The position numbers were made by a program, and so were the translations under genes. The notes below the pieces were generated by a model, which was not told the origin of the DNA, ran no database searches, and saw nothing but the letters and a program-made list of their open reading frames with translations. From positions 1 through 20,046 of the forward strand of contig JAFQWT010000115.1 of the NCBI GenBank assembly GCA_017407375.1: a stretch of 20,046 nt of DNA, written 5' to 3'. Every line of letters starts with the position of its first letter. Position 1 is the first letter of the stretch. This document shows, piece by piece, positions 7,246 through 14,258 of the stretch. This DNA comes from Clostridia bacterium (GTDB taxonomy: Bacteria > Bacillota > Clostridia > Oscillospirales > CAG-272).

Positions 7246-7938
7246 TCATTTAGAGCTCTTACACCTAACGTTTCTTTCCGCAAGAAGAGCCAGCAACGCC
7301 TCAGCGGCCGAGGCAACGTTGCTTTCCTCGGAAACTGCCGACTTAAAGGCCTCGAAGCAGGCCGACAGCTCTGCCTCGATCGAAGCGGTGGCCTCGTGGC
7401 TCACAGGATCGCTGAAGCGCAGGGCATCGGCAACCTTTTTACAGACCGCCTTGTCATCCTCCCCCTTTGCGAGGGATACCAGCACCGCGCTTTCCTCACG
7501 CAGGCCAAGGATGACGCTTGTCGAAACGGCAATCTCAGAATCCATCTCCGTCACCAGGTTGACAGCCACCTTGGCCTTGATCACGGCAACGGCGCTGACG
7601 AGCGTGACCGTGGGGCAGGCCACCGCCCCCACCCAGTACGGAAGCGGGGTAAAGACCATACAGATAAGGCCGACGACGAGCGTCGCAATAAGACCGCTGT
7701 AGCTAACGGTAAGCAGCGACAGATTGTAGAAGGTCTTTTGCGCATTGTCTTCCTTAAACGCCAGCCATGCACACGCCAGCTGACCGATCATAGCCGCGTT
7801 GATGAAGGCGTAGCCGATCCAGAACGAAGCCGTGTGCTTTTCAAGCGTGGGCCACGCCGGCGCCACGATCGCTATCACGTTAAAAAGGACCAAGAGGATC
7901 GCCCAAGCGATTACATAATGCTTAAAATTCTTTTTCAT
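7246..7938 (-). CDS. Four-TM membrane protein of SPFH/TIR operon
   Basis: A 230-residue protein with four hydrophobic spans at about 8-27, 37-62, 72-96 and 100-122. They are followed by a roughly 105-residue soluble, Ala/Glu/Ser-rich helical tail rich in acidic residues and ending RCKSSK. There is no signal peptide and no recognised enzymatic motif; I do not recognise the family. Four spans put both termini on the same side, most likely cytoplasmic, so the tail could meet the SPFH or TIR proteins. The ATG at 7936-7938 has GGAGG (7947-7951) at 8-base spacing, and this ribosome site lies directly beside the SPFH stop codon at 7953. It is the middle gene of a three-gene operon, 61 bases before the TIR gene. 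A role as membrane partner is inference from position. Confidence 0.82.
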   Translation of the reverse strand: MKKNFKHYVIAWAILLVLFNVIAIVAPAWPTLEKHTASFWIGYAFINAAMIGQLACAWLAFKEDNAQKTFYNLSLLTVSYSGLIATLVVGLICMVFTPLPYWVGAVACPTVTLVSAVAVIKAKVAVNLVTEMDSEIAVSTSVILGLREESAVLVSLAKGEDDKAVCKKVADALRFSDPVSHEATASIEAELSACFEAFKSAVSEESNVASAAEALLALLAERNVRCKSSK

Positions 7939-7952
7939 CCGTCAAACCTCCA

Positions 7953-9332
7953 TTAGAGCTTCTCGCCGCAATCGGGGCAGAATTTGGCATCGGAAGAAAC
8001 GTCCTTCCCGCATTTCGGACACGTGGCAACGAATTTGTGACCGCACTCAGGGCAGAATTTGCCTTTAGCTACCGTCTTGCCGCAGCTCGGACACACCACG
8101 GAGCCGTCCGCGCCGGGGGCTACCACCTTTTCCCCGCATGCCAGGCAAAAACGTGCATCAGCAGGGAGCGCCGCGCCACAGCTTGCACACTTCGCCGCCT
8201 CTCGAGCGTCCGAGGGAGCAAAGCCCTTGAACATTTCCCCAAACTGAGGAGCCATGGCCCCTGCCGCGGCCATACCTACTCCGATACCAAAGACATCACT
8301 CGCGGCGCCGCCGCTGATCGTCATATTTCCAATACCCTCTGCATAGGCCTTTTGCACCTCTGCTGTAAGGATGTCCCGCTTGGTATACCCTTGCGCTGCC
8401 ATAATCTCGGCCTCGGCCATTCCGGCCAGCCTCGCCGCCTGGGCCTCGGTCTGTGCGCGGATCAACTCTCTTTCCGCCGCTCTCTTCGTCACCTCGGTCT
8501 CCGTGGTCTCGTGCTCAAGGGCTACGGCTCTCTCCGCGGCCACAACGCCGGCCTCGGCCTCGGCGCGCGCCGACTTCACCAATGCCTCAGCGCGGAGCAT
8601 GCGCGTTTGGAACGAAACGGTGTGTAACTCACGCAGACGGCGGAAGTTCGGGTCGTTCTCGGGAAGAGCGACGCCGGAAATGTAAAATTGAGGAATCGTC
8701 AGACCGTATTCTTGGAATCCCGGGAGAAGGCGTTTACGCAGCCCCTCGGAAAGGGCCTCAAGATGCTCATCGATCTCAAGAACGTCAATCTCCTGCGCCT
8801 TGATCTCAGCAGGGAGCTGCGCCTTGACCGCCGTAGAGATCAACGGCTTAAAGCAGTTTTGGAGCGACTTGGTGAATCCGGCTCCGCCATCGCCCCACGC
8901 GATACCGTTCGTGGTCCCGACAAGCTTCAAAATCAACGTGCGAGAATCGGCGACCTCCAGGCTCAGTTCACCGCAAGCGCCGATCTCCAACGGCAACCCC
9001 ATGCTCGGCTCCAGGAAGCGGATCTTGGTGTCGGTTCCCCATTTAATGGCCATTTGCACGGTCTTGTTGATAAAATAGACCTCGCAGTGGAAGGGAGTAT
9101 CACCATCCGTCGCTTGGTTGAGATATTTACCGAGTTTTGGAATGTTTTGCGTTTTGAGAGTGTGCCTTCCCGCGCCGAACATATCGAGTGCTTGCCCATT
9201 CAGGAAGAAAATCGCCTCTTGAGATTCATGAACGATCAGCTGAGTCAAGCTGTTGAAATCCTCGCAGGGGTGCTTCCATACAAAAGTGCTGTTGTCACCT
9301 TCGTACTTGATAACGCTGGCAATCTGTCCCAT
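7953..9332 (-). CDS. SPFH-domain protein with three C-terminal zinc ribbons
   Basis: 459 residues. Residues about 25-230 match the bacterial SPFH (stomatin/flotillin-like, 'virion core'/YdjI-type) domain, with HESQEAIFFLNGQALDMFG and PQFYISGVALPEND as recognisable stretches. A long Ala/Glu-rich coiled coil (about 230-325) supports oligomerisation. A Gly/Ala/Met-rich segment follows, then three zinc ribbons: C382/C385/C396/C399, C414/C417/C427/C430 and C438/C441/C452/C455. No N-terminal membrane span is visible, so it is probably a cytoplasmic scaffold recruited to the membrane, perhaps by the four-TM protein encoded 14 bases downstream. The ATG at 9332 has GGAGG (9342-9346) at 9-base spacing. 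First gene of the SPFH/membrane/TIR operon. SPFH proteins organise membrane microdomains; here it may cluster the TIR protein (inference). Confidence 0.9.
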   Translation of the reverse strand: MGQIASVIKYEGDNSTFVWKHPCEDFNSLTQLIVHESQEAIFFLNGQALDMFGAGRHTLKTQNIPKLGKYLNQATDGDTPFHCEVYFINKTVQMAIKWGTDTKIRFLEPSMGLPLEIGACGELSLEVADSRTLILKLVGTTNGIAWGDGGAGFTKSLQNCFKPLISTAVKAQLPAEIKAQEIDVLEIDEHLEALSEGLRKRLLPGFQEYGLTIPQFYISGVALPENDPNFRRLRELHTVSFQTRMLRAEALVKSARAEAEAGVVAAERAVALEHETTETEVTKRAAERELIRAQTEAQAARLAGMAEAEIMAAQGYTKRDILTAEVQKAYAEGIGNMTISGGAASDVFGIGVGMAAAGAMAPQFGEMFKGFAPSDAREAAKCASCGAALPADARFCLACGEKVVAPGADGSVVCPSCGKTVAKGKFCPECGHKFVATCPKCGKDVSSDAKFCPDCGEKL

Positions 9333-9406
9333 ACTTCGTGTCCTCCACTTACGTTTTATGACTTGACTTCATCCGCTAATACATACGGAAGGAATTAAAC
9401 ACAAAT

Positions 9407-9435
9407 ATTATAACATAAATATACAGAGAATGCAA
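9407..9435 (-). promoter_or_regulatory. Promoter of the SPFH/membrane/TIR operon
   Basis: On the minus strand: TTGCAT (9430-9435), 17 bases, TATAAT (9407-9412), in an AT-rich patch unlike its GC-rich surroundings. It gives a leader of about 70 bases before the SPFH start. Confidence 0.75.
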
Positions 9436-9475
9436 CCCTTTTCTGTTGTGCGACGCGCATCGCCAAGAAACGCAG

Positions 9476-9518
9476 AAAAACCGCCACGGCGTGGCGGTTT
9501 TTGTGTATGGTTTTGTTT
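9476..9518. terminator. Terminator, copy 2 of the 43-base duplicated cassette
   Basis: Identical over 43 bases to 1288-1330, with AAAAACCGCCACG pairing to CGTGGCGGTTTTT. It lies between the end of the GH4 gene and the start of the SPFH operon and would insulate them. Confidence 0.85.
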
Positions 9519-9533
9519 ACGCAAAAGAAAAAA

Positions 9534-9556
9534 GGAGAGCTTCTGCTCTCCTTTTT
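9534..9556. terminator. Bidirectional terminator after the GH4 gene
   Basis: Stem GGAGAGC (9534-9540) with GCTCTCC (9545-9551), loop TTCT, an A-rich run on the left and TTTTT on the right. In the minus direction the tail reads TTTTTTCTTTT, so it ends the GH4 transcript. Confidence 0.85.
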
Positions 9557-9560
9557 CGGT

Positions 9561-9653
9561 TATGCCCAAATTTGGAGCAGAAAGCGGTGCTTTGCCGCCC
9601 GCAGGCGTACGAACGTACGTCAAAGGAAGCGAGCGGCGGTTTATGCCCAAATT
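9561..9653. repeat. Direct repeat TATGCCCAAATT with central palindrome
   Basis: TATGCCCAAATT occurs at 9561-9572 and 9642-9653. Between them CGTACG-AA-CGTACG (9606-9619) reads as both an inverted and a direct repeat. No gene is visible. Possibly the scar of a small repeat element. Confidence 0.5.
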
Positions 9654-9666
9654 CGCCGACCGTACC

Positions 9667-11070
9667 TTATTCGAAGTATTCGGTGAGATATCCCTTGGTG
9701 TTTTCGATCATCTCGTCGAACATCTTACGCGCCTCGGCGAGAGGCAGACGGACCAGGGGATCGTTGCAGAAGGCGGCAAAGACCTTGTCAAGGTCGTGCT
9801 CAAAGGCGCCCTCGAGGACCATCTGCTGCTCGGCCGAGATCCTGGCGATGAGGTTGAGGATCTGGGGCGGCACGGGGCCGGCCATCACGGGGCGGACACC
9901 GCCCGCCGTGAAGGTGGCGTTGGTCTCGACAACGGCGCCCATCGGCAGGTTCGGGATCTGACCGACGTTCGGCAGGTTGACGTTGGTGACAAGGTCGCAA
10001 AGGCCGAGAAGCGCGCGCATCTGCTTGACGCCCTCCTCACCGGTGTTGGAGATCTTGACGGCCTCCTCGCCGCTCTGGAGGCGGGCGCTTCTGGCCAGGC
10101 GCTTTTCAAGGTCCTCCTTACGCCACTTAACGGTGGTAAGGGAGTATCCCCACTTCTGCACCATTTCGGGGCTTTCGAGGTACCAGCTGCCCTCGCAGAA
10201 CTCGGCCAGGTGACGGTCGCCCGCAGCGGCCATCACGCCGTAACGTTTGAAAAGATCGTACTTCACGCGGTCGTGGGTCGAGCCCGCGATCTTCACCCAG
10301 TTGTTGTCGACAAGAGCCAGCTCCTCGTTGAGCTTGGCCTCCTGCTTCTCGATCGCCTCGGCGTAGAAGGGGAAGAGGTCCTCGCCGTGCAGGGTGAGGT
10401 CGGTGAGCCAGGTGAAGTGGTTGACGCCGATGACGTTCGAAACAAGCTCTTCACGCTGCACCGTAAGACCGCGATGCTCCTTCAGCATGCGGGTGATAAG
10501 ATACTTCGTGCCGAACACCTCGTGGCAGCAGCCAAAGGCGCGGATCTCGGGGAATTCCTTGTAGAGGGCGGCAACGGCCAGCGTCATGGGGTTGGTGTAG
10601 TTGATGACGTAGGCCTTCGGGCAATAGTCACGCACGGCGCGGGCAATTTCACGGAACATGGGAATGGTGCGCAGGGCGCGGATGATGCCGCCGGGGCCGG
10701 TGGAGTCACCAACGGGCTGGTAAATTCCGTACTTTTCGGGATGGTGCACGTCGCTCTCCATCTCGTCAAAGGTACCGGGAAGGATCGAGATGATGACGAA
10801 ATCGGCGCCCGTCAGCGCTTCCCCGATCGTCCTTTTGGCCGTGTAGGTCCACTTGCCGACGGCCTCGGGGAGGTCGTTGAACTTGTTGCCGATGACCTCG
10901 TTGGCCTTTGCGGCCTCAAAGTCAATGTCGTAAAGGTCGACACAGCCCGAAAGATCACCCGCCGCGGCGAGGTCGCTCATCAGGCCCCAGGCCCACCCGC
11001 GTGAGCCGCCGCCGATGTAGGCGATCTTCAGGTTGTCAACGCGCTTGTCACCGTAAATTGCCGAGCTCAT
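9667..11070 (-). CDS. lplD: GH4 alpha-galacturonidase (LplD type)
   Basis: 467 residues, the usual length for glycoside hydrolase family 4. These enzymes use NAD+ and a divalent metal to cleave by a redox/elimination mechanism. The N-terminal nucleotide-binding strand and loop IAYIGGGSRGWAWG (residues 16-29) are clear. INYTNPM (156-162), the metal-site motif C182-H183-E184-V185 and GVNHFTW (215-221) follow. The CHEV form of the Cys motif is reported as characteristic of the alpha-galacturonidase class, so the likely substrate is alpha-linked galacturonate oligomers from pectin. The protein is cytoplasmic. The ATG at 11070 follows AAGGAGA at about 7-base spacing. It is monocistronic, with its own consensus promoter and a terminator. 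No pectin transporter or uronate pathway gene is nearby. Family certain; substrate class probable. Confidence 0.9.
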   Translation of the reverse strand: MSSAIYGDKRVDNLKIAYIGGGSRGWAWGLMSDLAAAGDLSGCVDLYDIDFEAAKANEVIGNKFNDLPEAVGKWTYTAKRTIGEALTGADFVIISILPGTFDEMESDVHHPEKYGIYQPVGDSTGPGGIIRALRTIPMFREIARAVRDYCPKAYVINYTNPMTLAVAALYKEFPEIRAFGCCHEVFGTKYLITRMLKEHRGLTVQREELVSNVIGVNHFTWLTDLTLHGEDLFPFYAEAIEKQEAKLNEELALVDNNWVKIAGSTHDRVKYDLFKRYGVMAAAGDRHLAEFCEGSWYLESPEMVQKWGYSLTTVKWRKEDLEKRLARSARLQSGEEAVKISNTGEEGVKQMRALLGLCDLVTNVNLPNVGQIPNLPMGAVVETNATFTAGGVRPVMAGPVPPQILNLIARISAEQQMVLEGAFEHDLDKVFAAFCNDPLVRLPLAEARKMFDEMIENTKGYLTEYFE

Positions 11071-11114
11071 AAAAATTCTCCTTGAAGGTTGTATTATAGG
11101 GATCAGCCACCCTC

Positions 11115-11143
11115 ATTATACGGGCGGGCGGGCGCAATGTCAA
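11115..11143 (-). promoter_or_regulatory. Consensus promoter of lplD
   Basis: On the minus strand: TTGACA (11138-11143), a 17-base GC-rich spacer, TATAAT (11115-11120). A second TATAAT lies at 11093-11098 without a good -35. No clear catabolite-repression site was seen. Confidence 0.88.
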
Positions 11144-11215
11144 GCAGTTTCGTAAATATTTCGTCAGTTTTTGCAAGGGCTGGGAGAGGATGGGATTTTG
11201 CCGATATTTGGCCCC

Positions 11216-11244
11216 TTCCCAAAGGGGGGAGGGGGTGGTATAAT
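11216..11244 (+). promoter_or_regulatory. Probable promoter of the secreted peptidase
   Basis: TTCCCA (11216-11221), 17 bases, TATAAT (11239-11244). The -10 is consensus and the -35 is weak. A short GACATTCCC/GGGGGTGTC inverted repeat follows at 11255-11274 in the leader. Confidence 0.6.
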
Positions 11245-11305
11245 GGAGGCACCCGACATTCCCAAGGGGGTGTCGCTCATACCAAAAAAGGAGGATATCC
11301 CGACA

Positions 11306-12271
11306 ATGAAACGAATATTCTCTTTCAGTCTTATCTTAGCACTCTTGCTATCGGTGGGGGCGCTCACCGTCCCCATAACCGCGGCGGCCGCCACCCCACG
11401 GGCCGCGGGCCTTGTGGACACGGGCGGCGGACGGCTGAACGTGCGCGCCTCCCCCTCCACCGGCGGCGCGTGGGTCGCCTCACTCACAAGCGGCGAGACC
11501 GTTACGCTGCTTGAAAAAACGGGGGAGTGGTGGCGCGTGGAATACGCCGCGGGCAAAACGGGCTACTGCCACGGCGCTTACCTCACCGTTACGTCGACCG
11601 CCACCGCCACGGTCGCCACGGGGCAAAGCACGCTGAACGTGCGGAGCGGCCCCGCGACCTCGTACGCGCGCATCGGCTCACTGAAAAGCGGCACGGCCGT
11701 CATCGTGCTTTCGACAAGCGGCGACTTTTGCCGCATTCTCTATGCGGGCAACCGCACAGGGTACGTAAGCCGCGCCTACCTCAAGGGGGCCGAGGCCTAC
11801 CCCGCCGTCTCCCTCAGCGTCCCCTGCTACCGCCAGTGGGACAGCCGCTGGGGGTGGATGAAGGTGGGAGCATCGGGCAAGACGCTCTCAAGCATCGGCT
11901 GTGCGACCACGGGCATCTCGATGATCGAGTCCTACCGCACGGGCGCCGCCCTCACCCCCGCAGTGATGGTGAAGCGGCTTTCCTATACGGCAAGCGGCAA
12001 CGTCTATTGGCCGAGCGATTACACGCCGCACTTCTACCGTGAGGGCTACCTTGCCGACATCTACCGTGAATTGCAAAAGGGCCACCCCGTCCTCATCGGC
12101 GCCAAGACCGCCGCGGGCGGCCAGCACTGGGTGGTGGTGACGGGCTATACGGGGGGCGACGTCATCACGGCCGCGGGCTTTACCATCCACGACCCCGGCG
12201 TCTCCTCCCGCAGGACCCTGGCCGACTACTTTGCCGCCTACCCCATTTTCTACAAATATTTTACTTATTGA
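11306..12271 (+). CDS. Secreted SH3b-SH3b-C39-like cysteine peptidase
   Basis: 321 residues. An N-terminal signal peptide (KR, then a hydrophobic stretch to about residue 29 ending ITAAAA) directs export. Two bacterial SH3 domains follow (about 37-95 and 104-162, each with LNVR-SP/GP and a GY or GYV close), the usual cell-wall-binding modules. The C-terminal 150 residues match the papain-like Peptidase_C39_2 group: Q177 in CYRQWDSRW, C199 in SSIGCATTG, H274 in GGQHWVVVTGY and D296 in IHDPG form the expected active site. Likely substrate is peptidoglycan cross-peptides or a surface protein; the sequence does not decide. The ATG at 11306 was chosen over upstream in-frame starts because GGAGG (11290-11294) precedes it and the signal peptide begins there. 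It is a single gene with promoter and terminator. Confidence 0.88.
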   Translation: MKRIFSFSLILALLLSVGALTVPITAAAATPRAAGLVDTGGGRLNVRASPSTGGAWVASLTSGETVTLLEKTGEWWRVEYAAGKTGYCHGAYLTVTSTATATVATGQSTLNVRSGPATSYARIGSLKSGTAVIVLSTSGDFCRILYAGNRTGYVSRAYLKGAEAYPAVSLSVPCYRQWDSRWGWMKVGASGKTLSSIGCATTGISMIESYRTGAALTPAVMVKRLSYTASGNVYWPSDYTPHFYREGYLADIYRELQKGHPVLIGAKTAAGGQHWVVVTGYTGGDVITAAGFTIHDPGVSSRRTLADYFAAYPIFYKYFTY

Positions 12272-12296
12272 CGGAAGGTTTTGTTTACAAAACAAA

Positions 12297-12323
12297 GAAA
12301 AAAGCCGCAAATGCGGCTTTTTT
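12297..12323. terminator. Terminator of the secreted peptidase
   Basis: GCCGC (12304-12308) pairs with GCGGC (12313-12317), flanked by six A and six T. The symmetry lets it also stop transcripts from dusB on the other strand. Confidence 0.88.
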
Positions 12324-12345
12324 CTTGTGCCTTGGTGGTGAGCAA

Positions 12346-12374
12346 GCCAAAACACCACGGTGTGGTGTTTTGGC
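12346..12374. other. Perfect 13-bp hairpin without T-run
   Basis: G plus CCAAAACACCAC (12346-12358) pairs exactly with GTGGTGTTTTGG plus C (12362-12374) around GGT. It lies between the peptidase terminator and the second hairpin array, in the 3' region of dusB, and may protect or process that transcript. From 12375 to 12470 no gene or clear structure was seen. Confidence 0.6.
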
Positions 12375-12469
12375 GCCGCGATACCCCAAGGATAGGGCGA
12401 AATGAAGCGAGTGATAACGAGCGCGCATTTTAACCATATCCGCGGGGAGGGCAAGGCACGCGGGTGGCG

Positions 12470-12568
12470 GTGATATACACGCTGGCGCGTGATGAGATAC
12501 AAGGGCGGGGCGCCCTTGATGAGATACACGCTGGCGCGTGATGATATACACCGCGCTCTCGCGCGGTG
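12470..12568. repeat. Hairpin array with constant ATGAKATA linker
   Basis: Four hairpins, each opening CA and closing TG, are joined by an 8-base linker ATGAGATA or ATGATATA. Stems are 12478-12482/12487-12491, 12500-12507/12511-12518, 12527-12531/12536-12540 (same as the first) and 12549-12556/12561-12568. Linkers are at 12492-12499, 12519-12526 and 12541-12548; GTGATATA precedes the first. The layout is the same as the array at the left edge, with a different linker. It lies directly downstream of dusB. Function unknown. Confidence 0.78.
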
Positions 12569-12589
12569 ATGGAGGGGCGGGCGGCGGCT

Positions 12590-13561
12590 TTACGGGGCCT
12601 CTGTCAGCGGGGACAGAAGGGCGGCGACCTCCGCGTAGGTCGTGGCGGCGTTGACGGCGCCGCGGATGGCGGCGGCCCCCGTCATGCCGCGGGTGTAGGC
12701 GGCGATCTGCTTGCGCGACTCGCGCACGGCGATGCCCTCGCCCTTATCGGCGATGGCGGCGCGGAGGTGGGCAAGGGCGGTCTCAATGCGCTCCTCCCGC
12801 GTGGGGGGCGGGGCGCACTCGCCGCGCAGGGCGGCGGCGATCTCACGGAAGAGGAAGGGGTTGCCGACGGCGCCGCGGCCGATCATCAGGCCGTGACAGC
12901 CGCTTTCGGAGAGGCGCCGAAGGGCGGTGGCGGCATCACCGACGTCGCCGTTCCCGATGACGGGGACGGGCACCGCCGCCGCCACGGCGGCAATGGTCTC
13001 CCAGTCGGCCTTGCCCGCATACATCTCGGCGCGGGTGCGCCCGTGAACAAAGAGGAAGGAGGCGCCCGCGGCGGTCACGGCCTCCGCCACACGCAAAACG
13101 GTCAGCTCCTCCCGCGTCCAGCCGAGGCGGAGCTTGACCGAAAGCGGAAGCTCCTTCGGCAGGGCGGCGCGGACGGCCGCCACGATGCGGTAGCAAAGCT
13201 CGGGGTCGCGCAGGAGGGCACTGCCCTCACCGTTCCCCGCGATCTTGGGGACGGGGCAGCCCATATTGATGTCAAGCCCTGCGGGAACGCTCCCGCAATA
13301 TCCCCCCGCCAGGAGGGCGGCGGCCTCGGCCATGACGCTTGGCTCCTTACCGAAGAGCTGTAAAAGCACAGGCCCCTCAGGCGGGGTGATCCTGCCGAGG
13401 GGTACCGTTTTTTTATCGCGGTAGACCACCGCCTTGGCCGAGATCATCTCGCTGACCGAGGCCTCGGCCCCCATGCGGTGGCAAAGGGCGCGCATGGCGG
13501 TGTCGCTGTACCCCGCCATGGGGGCCAGCCAAAGGCGCGGGAGGGGGGAGAGGGCGCTCAC
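12590..13561 (-). CDS. dusB: tRNA-dihydrouridine synthase DusB
   Basis: 323 residues, typical length. This FMN enzyme reduces uridine to dihydrouridine in tRNA D loops. The TIM-barrel start WLAPMAGYSDTAMRALC, the catalytic Cys102 in INMGCPVPKI, SVKLRLGW, VHGRTRAEMYAGKADW, VIGNGDV and the FMN phosphate motif MIGRGAVGNP are all present in order. The start is GTG at 13559-13561 and overlaps the stop of the upstream membrane-protein gene (sequence GTGA), so translation is probably coupled; no strong ribosome site is visible. It ends in TAA at 12590. The hairpin array follows within about 20 bases. Confidence 0.95.
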   Translation of the reverse strand: MSALSPLPRLWLAPMAGYSDTAMRALCHRMGAEASVSEMISAKAVVYRDKKTVPLGRITPPEGPVLLQLFGKEPSVMAEAAALLAGGYCGSVPAGLDINMGCPVPKIAGNGEGSALLRDPELCYRIVAAVRAALPKELPLSVKLRLGWTREELTVLRVAEAVTAAGASFLFVHGRTRAEMYAGKADWETIAAVAAAVPVPVIGNGDVGDAATALRRLSESGCHGLMIGRGAVGNPFLFREIAAALRGECAPPPTREERIETALAHLRAAIADKGEGIAVRESRKQIAAYTRGMTGAAAIRGAVNAATTYAEVAALLSPLTEAP

Positions 13562-14091
13562 AGGCGGAGCGCGTCCGAAACGACGGTGGCGCTGTTGTAC
13601 TTGGCGATCATCTTGACGAGCTTGGTCGTGCCCTCAAACAAAAGGACCGACGGCTTGCCGTCCTCGGCGCGATACTCGACAAGATAGGAGTCGGGGCTTT
13701 TTTTCGTGCCGCGGCAGTCGTGCACCGTAAGGCCCGAGAGCGAGACGTCGGGCGTGAGGGGGACCACGCGCACGGCCTCACGGAGGCGCACGGCAAGGAT
13801 GCGGCGGCGCTTTTTGGTGCTGTAAAGCTTTTCCACGGCCAGCTCGCCATGCTCCACCACGTACTCGTAGTCAAACGACACAAGGCGCCAGGTGGAGGGG
13901 ATCAGGACCAGAAGAAAAATGGGCAGAATGGCAATGAGCGCGGGCATCTTCACAGGGACGAGAAAGACGGTGCAATAGCCCGCCGAAAACAGGACGTACC
14001 CGAGAATGAGAAGCACGCGGAGAAGGAGGATCTTTCCCTCAGCGTGGGTCTTGACGCCGTACGAGGCGGAGTTGAAGCTGTATTCGTCCAT
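13558..14091 (-). CDS. Two-TM membrane protein of unknown function
   Basis: 177 residues. A short polar N-terminus is followed by two hydrophobic spans (about 21-45 and 48-68). Then comes a roughly 110-residue soluble C-terminal domain rich in beta strands and basic residues (KKRRRILAVRLREAVRVVPL), resembling membrane-anchored PH-like domains in general pattern only. I do not recognise the family. Both termini are predicted on the cytoplasmic side. The ATG at 14089 is preceded by AAGGGAGAA at suitable spacing. It is the first gene of a two-gene operon with dusB; the 4-base overlap suggests linked expression, not necessarily linked function. Confidence 0.85.
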   Translation of the reverse strand: MDEYSFNSASYGVKTHAEGKILLLRVLLILGYVLFSAGYCTVFLVPVKMPALIAILPIFLLVLIPSTWRLVSFDYEYVVEHGELAVEKLYSTKKRRRILAVRLREAVRVVPLTPDVSLSGLTVHDCRGTKKSPDSYLVEYRAEDGKPSVLLFEGTTKLVKMIAKYNSATVVSDALRL

Positions 14092-14132
14092 GGTCTTTCT
14101 CCCTTCAAGGACAAGGAATTTTCGCTCCCCTC

Positions 14133-14161
14133 TTTTCTTTTTGGAAGAGTTTTGCTATAAT
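14133..14161 (+). promoter_or_regulatory. Probable promoter of the U32-maf-nth-rnmV-rsmF operon
   Basis: TATAAT (14156-14161) is consensus; 17 bases upstream lies TTTTCT (14133-14138), a weak -35. This promoter lies inside the leader of the divergent operon, so the two transcripts overlap at their 5' ends. Confidence 0.55.
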
Positions 14162-14177
14162 GAGGAGGAACAGTAGT

Positions 14178-14206
14178 ATCATACCCTATTTTCGAAAAAA
14201 AGTCAA
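14178..14206 (-). promoter_or_regulatory. Promoter of the membrane protein-dusB operon
   Basis: On the minus strand: TTGACT (14201-14206), 17 bases, TATGAT (14178-14183). It gives a leader of about 80 bases. Confidence 0.75.
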
Positions 14207-14258
14207 CCCACCCGTAAGAGCAAGCGGAAAAAATACAAGCCAAGAGAAAGGAGTGCCC

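Noticed and set aside
9430..11004. 524-codon plus-strand frame opposite lplD
   Set aside because: The minus strand encodes an intact GH4 enzyme with all motifs; the plus frame begins in a terminator and has no start signals.
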